Shown: positions 9,172 to 18,342 of the stretch, in pieces
How positions within the stretch are numbered: the stretch's first letter is position 1
Layout of the letters: the number at the start of each line of letters is the position of its first letter
Origin: Metabacillus dongyingensis
GTDB taxonomy: Bacteria; Bacillota; Bacilli; Bacillales; Bacillaceae
Assembly (NCBI RefSeq): GCF_019933155.2
Contig: NZ_CP082944.1
Coordinates: 4,838,001 to 4,902,000, forward strand
Length of the DNA stretch: 64,000 nucleotides
Direction: 5' to 3'
Position numbers and translations under genes: made by a program
Notes under the pieces: model-generated
Seen by the model: only the letters and a program-made list of their open reading frames with translations
What the model was told of the DNA's origin: nothing
The model's database searches: none

Positions 9172-10531
9172 CTGCTGCACTTCCTTTTTTGTTTGTACTG
9201 AAAAAAACGAGATTGATGATTGGAAAAACTCTTTTCAGCTGGTTCATCATTGATTTCATATGATCACTTAAAACAGCCCGTTCAAAAAAGACAAAGACTT
9301 CATCGTATTGACCCTGTTCTGCATTATAAAAGAAATTAGCCGTTTCTCCGTCTTCCGGGCTTGTAAAAGGATAACCGCTTTTCACCGCGTAATCTTCCCT
9401 GTCAACCGGATGAATCGGACTTCTGGTGGTTGATTGATAGAAGATCCCTTCTCCCATAAAGGATGCCGTTTTCATAGGCACATACATAAATTCCCCTGTA
9501 CCAAGGCATAGCGTTTTCTTTCCTTTACGGAATTCAAAAAGCCTGGCTGCTGCGCTTTGACAATAATCATCGACACTAAGCTGCTCCTGATCTGAAAGAC
9601 CGAATCTGCCTGTGTGTATTATATAGGGTGCAGAAAGAAGTTCAGAGGAATATGAAGTCGTATCATTACCAGATATATAGATTTCATTTATCTCAGATTC
9701 AGACACCTGTTCTGATCGTTTTTCAGCCTGGTTCTCTGCAACCGGGTTCCCGGTTGTTGAAATAAGACCTGTTATTAAAGAAACAGTATGAATCGTAACA
9801 CCAAGTCTTTCTTCTGTTTCTTTGAATCTTTTTTGATCCTCTTCTGAGCGCCAATCCAGAATAGACACGACTGTATATTCACGGCGAGGATACTTCGATT
9901 GGATAGATTCAATGATATTCAGAGCCGTTTTCCCTGTTGTTACTTCATCATCCACTAAAACGATCGGACTGTCATTTTCAAATAGACTATTGTCCACATA
10001 ACAGCGGTGAGAGGTCGCATGAGAGTGCTCTTCTTCAAAATTAATTATGGAATCCATTCCAGATACCAATTCCCTTGTCGTATGAAAAAAAGAAGCATTT
10101 TCAAAGTTTTCAAAAACTGCATGTCCAAGGGCAGTTGCTGTTTCAGCAAATCCTATAAATAGAGCCTGATCGTTTAAAGTGCAGCGGTACCCACTCTTTT
10201 GAATCGCTTCTCCGTTTAATCCAGCAAGGATTTGGTCTCTTTCAGGATGGGTTTCTCCGTGTACAACCTCCATATATCTTGCTGCAAGAGCTTGTCCAGT
10301 TAAAAGAGCAAGCGCAGGATCAACAGGAATATGTTTGCCGAGGACTTTGCTCACAAATAAGAAGCCTCTTTTTTTATTAATCCGTGCTGCCATTGAAAAC
10401 AGGTTTTCCAAAGGAAGAAGATACGGATTGCTTGTCAATTCAATTTCCACAGAAAGCTTTCCTAATAAATCAAATGTATAATTGTTCGTTTGTTGTTTCG
10501 CTGATAAGGTCAATAAATGATTGCTGCTCAT
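9164..10531 (-). CDS. Phosphoribosyltransferase with TRSP domain (Ter island)
   Basis: A 455-residue protein. The N-terminal PRTase domain carries a canonical PRPP-binding loop, IVLVDDEVTTGKT (around residue 195). The C-terminal part (from about residue 300: YIIHTGRFGLSDQEQ, CLGTGEFMYVPMKTA, YQSTTRSPIHP) is the TRSP-type domain usually fused or adjacent in ter-linked biosynthetic operons. The expected reaction is transfer of phosphoribose to an unknown base-like acceptor. ATG 10531 follows GGGGTG. The gene starts 62 bp inside the upstream lyase gene, an unusually long overlap. Confidence 0.85.
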   Translation of the reverse strand: MSSNHLLTLSAKQQTNNYTFDLLGKLSVEIELTSNPYLLPLENLFSMAARINKKRGFLFVSKVLGKHIPVDPALALLTGQALAARYMEVVHGETHPERDQILAGLNGEAIQKSGYRCTLNDQALFIGFAETATALGHAVFENFENASFFHTTRELVSGMDSIINFEEEHSHATSHRCYVDNSLFENDSPIVLVDDEVTTGKTALNIIESIQSKYPRREYTVVSILDWRSEEDQKRFKETEERLGVTIHTVSLITGLISTTGNPVAENQAEKRSEQVSESEINEIYISGNDTTSYSSELLSAPYIIHTGRFGLSDQEQLSVDDYCQSAAARLFEFRKGKKTLCLGTGEFMYVPMKTASFMGEGIFYQSTTRSPIHPVDREDYAVKSGYPFTSPEDGETANFFYNAEQGQYDEVFVFFERAVLSDHMKSMMNQLKRVFPIINLVFFSTNKKGSAADE

Positions 10532-11687
10532 GGAACACCCCGTATATTTTTGATTTCAAGATGATTTTCCGCGCCCAATTGTAATGGGGTTTAATTTCGT
10601 TCATTTTATTTGAAAACTCACTTCTGATGACGCCGTTATAAGATTGCGCCTGATCAAGGATTGATGATGCATCCAAATATTCTTCCTTTGTCACGGCATT
10701 CAGCGCGTTTACTATTTTAATATGCAGCGGATGAATAATGGTCTTGCCTACAAGGCCATTCGTATTATCAAGGACGATTTCATGGATTAATCCATCGTCA
10801 TAACGGTCGATCAGGTTTGCTCTGAACTCAAGACCCTCGGTGCCGTATGCCTGCTGAAAAGGAGTCTGTCTGATTTGAGGCTTTAAAATCCGCTGGCCTC
10901 CGCCAAAATATTCCCAAACGGGTCCTGAAATGACATATTCTTTTTCACATCTTCCAAACACATTAATGATGTCCGTAATGCAGTCACGAATGACGGAAAT
11001 ATCATAAATGGTTGTATCTCGGCTTCTTCTGATGCCGAATAATCCTGATAAATCCGTTCCGCCAAGGCGAACATTCAGAACGAGTTCATAGTAATCATCA
11101 AGAATCTCTTTGATGCCGAGCAATTCTGCTATACGCGACTCTTTATAAATAATTTCCTTCGTCTCTAAAATAGGCATCCCATACAGTGTGACAGAATAAA
11201 GAGCGGCGACCTCCTGCAGGGCAGCATAATAGCCTCTTCCATTTTCAGAAGTGAATTTCGGGAAGACAAACCCGCTTAAAAGCTGGATATGATGCTTAAG
11301 CTTTGAGGCAAGGCGTTTCATTTGGTCTTCACTTCTGATCCGCACAAAAATAAGCGGCAGATTCCTCTGATCAAACTGGCCTTTTAAGATGCTGTTTGAG
11401 ATTACTTCGATTTGCCTGACTGTATTCTCTTCCGCTGATTCTACTTCCGTATCACCGATTGAATCCTCAAGACAAATAACCATTGAAGTTAATCCTTCAT
11501 GCTTTCCATTAAGAAATTTACCAGATAGTACATCGCTTGAAATTGCTGTCCGATTACCAGGCATGTAGAGAGTCGCACCTAACGTATAGGCCAATGTTTC
11601 CCGTTCTGTTTCTTTTGAAAAATGGATTGGTTCGTATAAAAAGATTTCATTTCGCTTTTCTTTTGATAAATATTGAAAATGCTTCAA
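10470..11687 (-). CDS. HpcH/HpaI-like C-C bond lyase (Ter island)
   Basis: A 405-residue protein related to the citrate-lyase beta/malyl-CoA lyase TIM-barrel superfamily. Supporting blocks are ICLEDSIGDTEVESAEENT (metal/acid region), PLIFVRIRS, a metal-site Glu in GMPILETKEI, and NTNGLVGKTIIHPLHI, close to the GKxxIHP motif of citrate lyase proteins. Such lyases recur in ter operons beside the two PRTase-type genes. The substrate is unknown. The start is TTG at 11687 with GGAGG 7 bases upstream. The 3' end overlaps the next gene. It is separated from the terD pair by a terminator and two repeat copies, so it probably has its own promoter, which I could not recognise. Confidence 0.85.
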   Translation of the reverse strand: MKHFQYLSKEKRNEIFLYEPIHFSKETERETLAYTLGATLYMPGNRTAISSDVLSGKFLNGKHEGLTSMVICLEDSIGDTEVESAEENTVRQIEVISNSILKGQFDQRNLPLIFVRIRSEDQMKRLASKLKHHIQLLSGFVFPKFTSENGRGYYAALQEVAALYSVTLYGMPILETKEIIYKESRIAELLGIKEILDDYYELVLNVRLGGTDLSGLFGIRRSRDTTIYDISVIRDCITDIINVFGRCEKEYVISGPVWEYFGGGQRILKPQIRQTPFQQAYGTEGLEFRANLIDRYDDGLIHEIVLDNTNGLVGKTIIHPLHIKIVNALNAVTKEEYLDASSILDQAQSYNGVIRSEFSNKMNEIKPHYNWARKIILKSKIYGVFHEQQSFIDLISETTNEQLYI

Positions 11688-11743
11688 GCTTGTTCCTCCA
11701 TTCAGACCCTCTGCGTGATGTACTAGGTGGTAAATTGCTTATG

Positions 11744-11866
11744 CGAAAAGCGGAACCGCCCTGGGCAGACTCGGGCAGGCAGATAAGGATCCGGCAGATA
11801 AGGCGCTTTTTGCCTTTACTGACGGATCCGTTCTGACCGAGGGGCTGGGCGGTGCAGCTGGACAAT
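11744..11866 (+). repeat. Dispersed palindromic repeat, copy 2
   Basis: Starts CGAAAAGCGGAACCGCC and contains the CCGGCAGATAAGGCGC and CGTTCTGACCGAGG cores. It is directly followed head-to-tail by copy 3, with about 123-bp periodicity. It lies in the 372-bp gap between the C-C lyase and terD. Confidence 0.85.
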
Positions 11867-11989
11867 CGAAAAGCGGAACCGCCCTGGGCAGACTCGGGCA
11901 GGCAAATAAGGATCCGGCAGATAAGGCGCTTTTTGCCTTTGCTGACGGACCCGTTCTGACCGAGGAGCCTTTGAGCGGTGCATTCAAAC
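11867..11989 (+). repeat. Dispersed palindromic repeat, copy 3
   Basis: Near-identical head-to-tail neighbour of copy 2 (same opening GAAAAGCGGAACCGCC, same cores). The pair is the only tandem arrangement of this family in the window and suggests a local duplication. Confidence 0.85.
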
Positions 11990-12000
11990 TTTTTCTTTTT

Positions 12001-12034
12001 AAAAAGGCGCGTTGTTTATAAAAACAACGCACCT
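12001..12034 (-). terminator. terD terminator
   Basis: The stem GCGTTGTTT / AAACAACGC (12009-12030) is followed on the minus strand by GCGCCTTTTT, just after the terD stop. Confidence 0.85.
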
Positions 12035-12060
12035 CTCATCATTATTTTTCAGTCCGGTTT

Positions 12061-12639
12061 TTAAACGTCTAAACCGTAGTCTTTTACAAGTGATCCTAAG
12101 CCGCCCTGGTAGCCGCTTCCGATTGCGTTGAATTTCCATTCAGCGCCGTGACGGTATAACTCGCCAACTACAACCGCTGTTTCGATAGAGAAATCTTCTC
12201 CTAAATCGTAGCGGATTAATTCTTGATTACTCTCTTCGTTTAAAATGCGTACATATGCATTTGAAACTTGTCCGAAGTTTTGGCTGCGTGATTCAGCATC
12301 ATGGATCGTAATTGTGAACGCAATTTTGTCGATTGTTGATGGTACTTGAGAAAGGTTTACTTTGATTACTTCATCATCGCCTGAACCTTCTCCAGTACGG
12401 TTGTCCCCAGTATGCTCAACAGAACCGTTTCCGCCTACAAGATTGTTGTAGAAAATGAAATCTGCTTCGCTTGCAGCTTTGCCGTTTGCATCTAATAGGA
12501 AAATAGATGTGTCCAAGTCAAAATCATTTCCGCCGTCATACTTGTTTGTGTCCCAGCCAAGACCTACTAATACTTTTGTTAAACCAGGATTTGATTTTGT
12601 TAAATCGATTTTTTGACCTTTAGATAAACTGATTGCCAT
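12061..12639 (-). CDS. terD: TerD-family stress protein
   Basis: A 192-residue TerD/CABP family protein (calcium-binding beta-sandwich; tellurite and general stress resistance). It opens with [17 protein letters not shown] and has the family Asp-rich calcium motif [15 protein letters not shown], then [17 protein letters not shown], and ends [19 protein letters not shown], like B. subtilis YceD/YceE. ATG follows AAAGGAG. It is 43 bp downstream of its paralogue at 12683-13291; both are likely driven by the SigW-type promoter at 13475-13500. Confidence 0.95.
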   Translation of the reverse strand: MAISLSKGQKIDLTKSNPGLTKVLVGLGWDTNKYDGGNDFDLDTSIFLLDANGKAASEADFIFYNNLVGGNGSVEHTGDNRTGEGSGDDEVIKVNLSQVPSTIDKIAFTITIHDAESRSQNFGQVSNAYVRILNEESNQELIRYDLGEDFSIETAVVVGELYRHGAEWKFNAIGSGYQGGLGSLVKDYGLDV

Positions 12640-12682
12640 TTCGATTCGACTCCTTTTATGTATAAGTTTTTATTTTTAATAA

Positions 12683-13291
12683 TTATGAGTGACGATTTGC
12701 AATTTCAGTGATTGATGCATCTTTAGTGCCTGATCCGACTGCTGCGAATTTCCACTCGCCGCCGTGACGGTAAATTTCTCCCGGAATAAGAGATGTTAAG
12801 CCGGAATAGTCATCAGACAGGTTGTAATGCACAAGCTCTGTTTTAGTTGCTGAATCCACTACACGGATAAACGCATTTTGAATCATTCCGAAATGCTGCT
12901 TTCTTTGCACAGCTTGATAAATGTTTACAACAAACACAATCTTATGCACGTTCGACGGCACTTTGCTGAGGTCGATTAAAACCTGCTCGTCGTCTCCATC
13001 GCCATCACCTGTTAAGTTGTCGCCTGTATGTTTGACAGAACCGCATTTGCTTGTAAGGTTGCCGAAATAAATCACACTTTTCTTGTCAAGCAGACGGTCG
13101 TTTTCATCCAGCATCATTACAGATGCGTCACAATCCACATTGCTTCCGCCTCCGCCGCCGAATAAGCCGCCAAGCAGTCCGCCGCTTTTTTGCTGTACAG
13201 GGTCCCAGCCAAGGCCTACCATTAAATTCTTCAGGCCCGCATTGCCTTTTGTCAGATCAATCTTCTGACCCTTTTGTAATGTAATTGCCAT
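12683..13291 (-). CDS. TerD-family stress protein with glycine-rich insert
   Basis: A 202-residue TerD paralogue, about as long as B. subtilis YceC. It starts [19 protein letters not shown]. Compared with the neighbouring TerD it carries a Gly-rich insertion, GGLLGGLFGGGGGSN, before the calcium-type DCDASVMMLDEND motif. It then shares HTGDNLTGDGDGDDE and the EIYRHGGEWKF block. ATG 13291 is chosen because GAGGGAGAG lies just upstream; the longer frame begins before any ribosome site. First gene after the SigW-type promoter. Confidence 0.93.
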   Translation of the reverse strand: MAITLQKGQKIDLTKGNAGLKNLMVGLGWDPVQQKSGGLLGGLFGGGGGSNVDCDASVMMLDENDRLLDKKSVIYFGNLTSKCGSVKHTGDNLTGDGDGDDEQVLIDLSKVPSNVHKIVFVVNIYQAVQRKQHFGMIQNAFIRVVDSATKTELVHYNLSDDYSGLTSLIPGEIYRHGGEWKFAAVGSGTKDASITEIANRHS

Positions 13292-13474
13292 TTCTTCACT
13301 CTCCCTCTTGGGTAATGTGGAAACTTGCAAGTCTGAAACCAAGACCAAAGTCACTCTTATAGAACAAATGGATCATTTGATCTATCATCACGGTAACGTG
13401 ACCACAAGTTTAATACTACCAATAAATTAACAAAATTTAAACTAAAAACCTTTTTAGCAGGTGTTAATCTTTCA

Positions 13475-13500
13475 TACGATTTAATTAAAAAAAAGTTTCA
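13475..13500 (-). promoter_or_regulatory. SigW-type (ECF) promoter of the terD pair
   Basis: The minus strand has TGAAAC (plus 13495-13500), exactly 16 bases, then CGTA (plus 13475-13478): a perfect match to the SigW consensus. It lies immediately after the ATP-grasp stop and about 185 bp before the first terD ATG. In B. subtilis the yce/terD operon is also controlled by ECF sigma factors responding to envelope stress. Confidence 0.75.
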
Positions 13501-13510
13501 TATTAAATGC

Positions 13511-14524
13511 TTACAAAATGATTTCTTTTTCGAGGAATGTCGCTTTAATATCAAGCTTCATTTCTTGCTTACCCACTTTTTCCCCAAGAAGCAATTTGAC
13601 AGCAAGATACGGGAAATTCACCCCGGATAAACAGCTGAAATAGAGTCCGCCTGACATTCTCGGATTAATTTCCAGTAATTTTGGCAAGCCATGATTGAAT
13701 TTCACTTGAATGTTAAAAATATAATCCAGCTTAAATTCCTTTGTGAAATCCTCTGCAAGTCTGATAAGCTCTTTGTTATTCTCTAAAATCCTGATTCTTC
13801 CCCCGCCTTTTTTCCGCGGAACCGCAGCAAGCAATTCCCCGTTAAAAGCCAGGCAGTCAATGCTGTATTCTTCGCCCTCTAAAAACTCCATCACCATCAG
13901 CTCAGGAAATTCCGGGACAGCTTTCAGGCCATCGTACACTCTTTGAAATGGAATGCGGTAGCTCGGCGCCATCACTTCTTTTAAAGGGTCGAGCCCATCA
14001 TCAATAATCCGAAAACCATAGCCGCCTTCTCCTACAACCGGCTTATAGCAAACGCCAAGACCTTCATTTTTCAGTTTTTCATAGGTTTCTTTAAATTCTT
14101 CAGCTGTGCTTGCCGTATAAAAAGAGGGGATTTCAAAGATGCCTTTTTCTTTGCATACATCATAAAATTCATCTTTATTTTCGATTGTTTCTAATAGATT
14201 TGCGTCTCTATTTACTAATACCTTTGTGCCGATTGCTTCAAACTCTTTTATAGCTTTGGCAATAGGCAGCATTTTATATCTTGGAACAAACAGTTCAATC
14301 CCATGTTTTTTACAAAAATTCAGACAATACCTGACGTACTCCCCGTCTGTTTCAAACTTTGGCTCTACTTCAGAATAATCGCAGTTGGCAAGCATAACGT
14401 GGTCAGGATCCGGGTGCGTACCGTACACTTCGAACTTTATGCCGTCTTCATTGGCCCGGATCATGTCGATGTAATGATAGGCAACTGAGAACCAGCGGTT
14501 AAACCATATTTTATATGTACTCAT
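13511..14524 (-). CDS. ATP-grasp enzyme of the Ter island
   Basis: A 337-residue ATP-grasp ligase-like protein. N-terminal preATP-grasp region; then ATP-grasp blocks EGLGVCYKPVVGEGGYGFRI, ELMVMEFLEGEEYSIDCLAF and the metal-binding PKLLEINPRMSGGLYF near the C-terminus, all with the expected Glu/Asn residues. Such enzymes join a carboxylate to an amine with ATP. They are regular members of ter-linked biosynthetic clusters, where the product is unknown. ATG 14524 is preferred over the longer frame because AGGGG lies 11 bases upstream and the homologous part begins with YKIWFNRW. Confidence 0.88.
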   Translation of the reverse strand: MSTYKIWFNRWFSVAYHYIDMIRANEDGIKFEVYGTHPDPDHVMLANCDYSEVEPKFETDGEYVRYCLNFCKKHGIELFVPRYKMLPIAKAIKEFEAIGTKVLVNRDANLLETIENKDEFYDVCKEKGIFEIPSFYTASTAEEFKETYEKLKNEGLGVCYKPVVGEGGYGFRIIDDGLDPLKEVMAPSYRIPFQRVYDGLKAVPEFPELMVMEFLEGEEYSIDCLAFNGELLAAVPRKKGGGRIRILENNKELIRLAEDFTKEFKLDYIFNIQVKFNHGLPKLLEINPRMSGGLYFSCLSGVNFPYLAVKLLLGEKVGKQEMKLDIKATFLEKEIIL

Positions 14525-14686
14525 TTTTATGAAAACCCCTCTCTTCAGCGTGTGCCGAAGTTTTCTATGTTCTTTCATTTTATACTAAATATGGAATGAA
14601 CTAAATGAAAAATTCAGGAAGGAGAATTGTTCTGTCATAAAGAGATTCAGATTAGTATTGGGCACCATTCTGAACCAAAGCATCCC

Positions 14687-14880
14687 GCTCGCAAAAACTG
14701 TACTTCTATTGCCAAAAATCCCCCTTCAACTCGTGAGAATCAAAGCCCAACTCTCAGAATCTGGCGTCCAATTTGCAAGCCGGCATTTCCTATGGTAAAA
14801 CCACTTTAAAATACCTATTTATAGCTGCTGCTGGCCATTTTATTGTTAATCCTGCTAAATTCAGGCTGGGTATTGAGAAT
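14687..14880. repeat. 21-bp phased motif block, locus 2a, with diverged 228-bp unit
   Basis: Motifs GCTCGC, ATTGCC, ACTCGT, ACTCTC and ATTTGC start at 14687, 14708, 14729, 14750 and 14771: five, exactly 21 bp apart. The following sequence (about 14812-14870: ATACCTATTTATAGCTGCTG, CTGGCCATTTTATTGTTAA, AATTCAGGCTGGGT) is recognisably a diverged version of the second half of the 228-bp unit at 28.1-30.1 kb. This is therefore an old single copy of the same element, downstream of icmF. Confidence 0.7.
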
Positions 14881-14903
14881 CAATCTTGGATCTTTAACAC
14901 TCA

Positions 14904-14993
14904 ACTCTCATAAAACACCCTCCAATTAAAGAATTTCCCCCTCTAACTCACGGGAATTACTTCGCAGCACCCAGAAACGGGCATCCAACTTCC
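14904..14993. repeat. 21-bp phased motif block, locus 2b
   Basis: A second five-motif block: ACTCTC, ATTAAA, ACTCAC, GCACCC (weak) and ACTTCC start at 14904, 14925, 14946, 14967 and 14988, again exactly 21 bp apart. It lacks the second half of the unit. Together with block 2a it fills the gap between the ATP-grasp gene and icmF; I see no gene there. Confidence 0.65.
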
Positions 14994-15011
14994 AAACCCC
15001 TTGTTCTGCGG

Positions 15012-15045
15012 AAAATAAAAAACCCTCCCCGGAACTCCGGGGAGG
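15012..15045 (-). terminator. icmF operon terminator
   Basis: The stem CCTCCCCGG / CCGGGGAGG (15024-15045) with a minus-strand T-run (plus AAAAAA) lies directly after the icmF stop. It ends the seven-gene acyl-CoA operon. Confidence 0.9.
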
Positions 15046-15053
15046 CCATTCAC

Positions 15054-18000
15054 TTACATATTGCGGCGATACTGCCCGCCTACTTCATATAATGCCTGCG
15101 TGATTTGGCCTAAGCTTGCGAATTTTACCGTCTCCATCAATTCAGCGAAAATATTCTGATTGTGGATGGCCGCTTGCTTTAAGCGGTCAATTGCTTCGGC
15201 TGCGTATGCCTCATTGCGCTCCTGGAACGCTCTTAAGTTTTGGATCTGAGTTTCTTTTTCTTCTTTGGATGCGCGTGCGATTTCCATGTTATCGACTGAT
15301 TCTTCTGACGGCTTATTTGGATTGATGTACGTATTTACACCTATGATCGGCAGCTGTCCTGAATGTTTTTGCATTTCATAATGCATGGACTCGTCTTGAA
15401 TTTTTCCGCGCTGATACTGAGTTTCCATGGCACCCAGTACACCGCCGCGCTCATTGATGGAATCGAACTCCTTCAGAACCGCTTCCTCTACTAAATCTGT
15501 TAACTCTTCAATAATAAAGGATCCTTGAAGCGGATTTTCATTCTTCGTTAATCCGTGTTCTTTTGTAATAATCAGCTGAATGGCCATCGCTCTTCGGACG
15601 GATTCTTCCGTCGGTGTTGTGATTGCTTCATCATAAGCGTTCGTATGAAGCGAGTTGCAATTATCCTGCAAGGCCATTAATGCCTGCAGAGTGGTGCGGA
15701 TATCGTTAAAGTCGATTTCCTGTGCATGCAGAGAGCGTCCTGATGTCTGCACATGATATTTCAGCTTTTGGCTTCGGTCGTTGGCGCCGTATTTTTCTCT
15801 CATAACCGTTGACCAGATGCGGCGTGCGACGCGTCCAATCACCGTATACTCCGGATCTAATCCATTGCTGAAGAAGAAAGAGAGATTCGGTGCGAAATCA
15901 TCGATTTTCATGCCCCGGCTTAAATAATATTCAACGTAAGTGAAACCATTGGCAAGAGTAAAGGCCAGCTGGGAAATCGGATTAGCTCCGGCCTCAGCAA
16001 TATGATAGCCCGAAATAGAAACAGAATAGTAGTTTCTCACTTTTTCATTGATAAAGTATTCCTGAATGTCACCCATCATTTTAAGTGCGAATTCAGTAGA
16101 GAAAATACACGTGTTTTGACCTTGATCTTCTTTTAATATATCTGCCTGAACCGTACCGCGGACTGTTTGCAGCGTTTTCTCCTTCACCGCTTTCAGCTCA
16201 TCTGCAGTTAGTGCCCGGCCAAGCTCTTTTTCCTGTTTTTGAATCTGCTGTTCAATCGCTGTATTCATGAACATTGCAAGAATGATAGGTGCAGGACCGT
16301 TGATGGTCATTGAAACGGAAGTTGCAGGTGCACACAGATCAAATCCCGCATAAAGCTTTTTCATATCATCCAGTGTACAGATGCTTACACCGCTTTCCCC
16401 GATTTTCCCGTAAATATCAGGGCGGTAAGCAGGATCTTCCCCGTAAAGTGTAACAGAGTCAAATGCTGTGCTCAGGCGCTTCGCAGGATCGTCTTTGGAC
16501 AAATAGTGAAAACGGCGATTCGTCCGTTCAGGTGTTCCTTCTCCGGCAAATTGGCGCTTCGGGTCTTCTTCTGCACGTTTGAATGGAAAAACGCCGGCCG
16601 TATATGGAAATGAACCCGGAACATTTTCTTTGTATACCCATTTCAAAATTTCACCGTAATCTTTGTATTTCGGCAAAGATACTTTAGGAATGGATAATCC
16701 TGAAAGAGAAACCGTTTTTAATTTTGTCACGATTTCTTTATCGCGGATTTTGGTCACAAATTGATCAGCTTCATATTTCTCTCTCAATTCCGCCCATGAA
16801 TCTAAGATCCGTTTTGATTCTTGTGAAAGTTCTTCTTCTACACTCTTTTTAATAGATTCCAATGATTCCAGCACTTCTGGTGCAGCGTCTCTTTCTTTCA
16901 CACTTTCGATCGCGCCCTGCAGCTGAAATAACCTTCTCGCAATGTCAGCCTGATATTCAGCTTTTTGATGATAGGTGCGTACAGATTCGCTGATTTCTCT
17001 TAAATAGTAGCGGCGGTCTGTCGGGATAATGACGTTTTGCTTTTCTACATCCTTCACGACTGGAAGGGTTGAAGACCAGCTTTTGTCTGCCTTTTTATTA
17101 ATTAGATCTAAAAGGGCCACAAACAGTGTATTTGTTCCTGGATCATTGAACTGGCTTGCAATTGTTCCATAAACCGGCAAGTCTTCGAATGGACTTTCAA
17201 ACAGCAAGTGGCTGCGCTGATATTGCTTTTGCACCTGGCGCTTTGCATCCTGAGATCCTTTTCTTTCAAACTTGTTGATTACAATCAGATCTGCATAATC
17301 AATCATATCTATTTTTTCCAGCTGGGACGGGGCGCCGAATTCGCTTGTCATGACATATAAAGAGAGATCACAGATTTCAGTAATTGCTGCATCACCTTGG
17401 CCGATTCCGCTTGTTTCAACAATAATCAGGTCATAGCCTGCACCTTTGACAACGGCAATCGCATCATTGATCGCAAGAGACAATTCAGATCTAGATTGTC
17501 TTGTCGCAAGACTTCTCATGTAGACCCTTGGCGAAAAGATAGCGTTCATGCGGATACGGTCACCCAGGAGGGCGCCGCCTGTTTTTTGCTTTGTAGGATC
17601 GATGGAGATGACGGCAATTTTGATTTCAGGGACTTCATTTAAAAATCTGCGGATCAGTTCATCTGTAAGTGAACTTTTCCCGGCGCCGCCAGTACCTGTT
17701 ATCCCAATAACAGGAGCGTCTGAAGTAAGCTGCTTCACTTCAGAAATCACCTTTTCGGCTGTTGCCGCTGCTTCGTTTTTGCTTCCGAGCTGTGATTCAG
17801 CAACCGTAATCAGCTTAGCAATCGCCCCAACATCACCAGTTTTCAGCTTTTCGATTTCGTCTTCAATTTTAGTAACTGTTTGAAAATCGCACTCTTTAAT
17901 CATGAGCTCAATCATTCCCTGAAGACCAAGCTCCCTGCCGTCTTCAGGAGAAAAAATACGTGCAATGCCATATTCATGCAGTTCTTTTATTTCACGCGGA

Positions 18001-18317
18001 ATGATGACACCGCCGCCTCCGCCGTACAGGCGGATATGCGAGGCTCCTCTTTCTTTTAAAAGGTCATACATGTATTTAAAAAATTCAACATGTCCGCCTT
18101 GATAAGAAGAGATTGCTATCCCCTGCGCATCCTCCTGAATAGCTGCATTTACGATTTCTTCAACCGAACGATTGTGTCCAAGATGAATGACCTCTGCTCC
18201 GCTGGCCTGCAGAATTCTCCGCATAATGTTAATCGAAGCATCGTGTCCGTCAAACAAACTTGAAGCCGTTACAAAACGAACGGCATATTTCGGTTTATAG
18301 GTCTCCTGTTTATGCAT
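15054..18317 (-). CDS. icmF: Fused isobutyryl-CoA mutase IcmF
   Basis: Adenosylcobalamin-dependent interconversion of isobutyryl-CoA and n-butyryl-CoA, with a built-in G-protein chaperone. At 1087 residues it has the full IcmF architecture. The B12 domain is first ([15 protein letters not shown] with the cobalt-ligand His, residues 23-37). The MeaI-type GTPase follows ([13 protein letters not shown] near residue 205, then [12 protein letters not shown]). The large TIM-barrel mutase domain with the substrate region PYTAGVFPF (about 570) comes last. ATG 18317 follows AAAGGGGA. It is the last gene of an operon with acyl-CoA dehydrogenases, consistent with branched-chain acid and valine-type degradation. 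B. subtilis lacks this gene at the locus. Confidence 0.96.
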   Translation of the reverse strand: MHKQETYKPKYAVRFVTASSLFDGHDASINIMRRILQASGAEVIHLGHNRSVEEIVNAAIQEDAQGIAISSYQGGHVEFFKYMYDLLKERGASHIRLYGGGGGVIIPREIKELHEYGIARIFSPEDGRELGLQGMIELMIKECDFQTVTKIEDEIEKLKTGDVGAIAKLITVAESQLGSKNEAAATAEKVISEVKQLTSDAPVIGITGTGGAGKSSLTDELIRRFLNEVPEIKIAVISIDPTKQKTGGALLGDRIRMNAIFSPRVYMRSLATRQSRSELSLAINDAIAVVKGAGYDLIIVETSGIGQGDAAITEICDLSLYVMTSEFGAPSQLEKIDMIDYADLIVINKFERKGSQDAKRQVQKQYQRSHLLFESPFEDLPVYGTIASQFNDPGTNTLFVALLDLINKKADKSWSSTLPVVKDVEKQNVIIPTDRRYYLREISESVRTYHQKAEYQADIARRLFQLQGAIESVKERDAAPEVLESLESIKKSVEEELSQESKRILDSWAELREKYEADQFVTKIRDKEIVTKLKTVSLSGLSIPKVSLPKYKDYGEILKWVYKENVPGSFPYTAGVFPFKRAEEDPKRQFAGEGTPERTNRRFHYLSKDDPAKRLSTAFDSVTLYGEDPAYRPDIYGKIGESGVSICTLDDMKKLYAGFDLCAPATSVSMTINGPAPIILAMFMNTAIEQQIQKQEKELGRALTADELKAVKEKTLQTVRGTVQADILKEDQGQNTCIFSTEFALKMMGDIQEYFINEKVRNYYSVSISGYHIAEAGANPISQLAFTLANGFTYVEYYLSRGMKIDDFAPNLSFFFSNGLDPEYTVIGRVARRIWSTVMREKYGANDRSQKLKYHVQTSGRSLHAQEIDFNDIRTTLQALMALQDNCNSLHTNAYDEAITTPTEESVRRAMAIQLIITKEHGLTKNENPLQGSFIIEELTDLVEEAVLKEFDSINERGGVLGAMETQYQRGKIQDESMHYEMQKHSGQLPIIGVNTYINPNKPSEESVDNMEIARASKEEKETQIQNLRAFQERNEAYAAEAIDRLKQAAIHNQNIFAELMETVKFASLGQITQALYEVGGQYRRNM

Positions 18318-18342
18318 ACGTCCCGCATCCCCTTTACTCTCG

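Noticed and set aside
11739-12032. Minus-strand frame with repeated Leu-Ser-Ala-Gly-Ser-Leu segments
   Set aside because: It is produced by the two tandem copies of the dispersed repeat, not by a gene.
16000-18300. Separate MeaB/MeaI-type GTPase gene
   Set aside because: The GTPase motifs are in frame with the B12 and mutase domains in one 1087-residue protein, the normal IcmF fusion.
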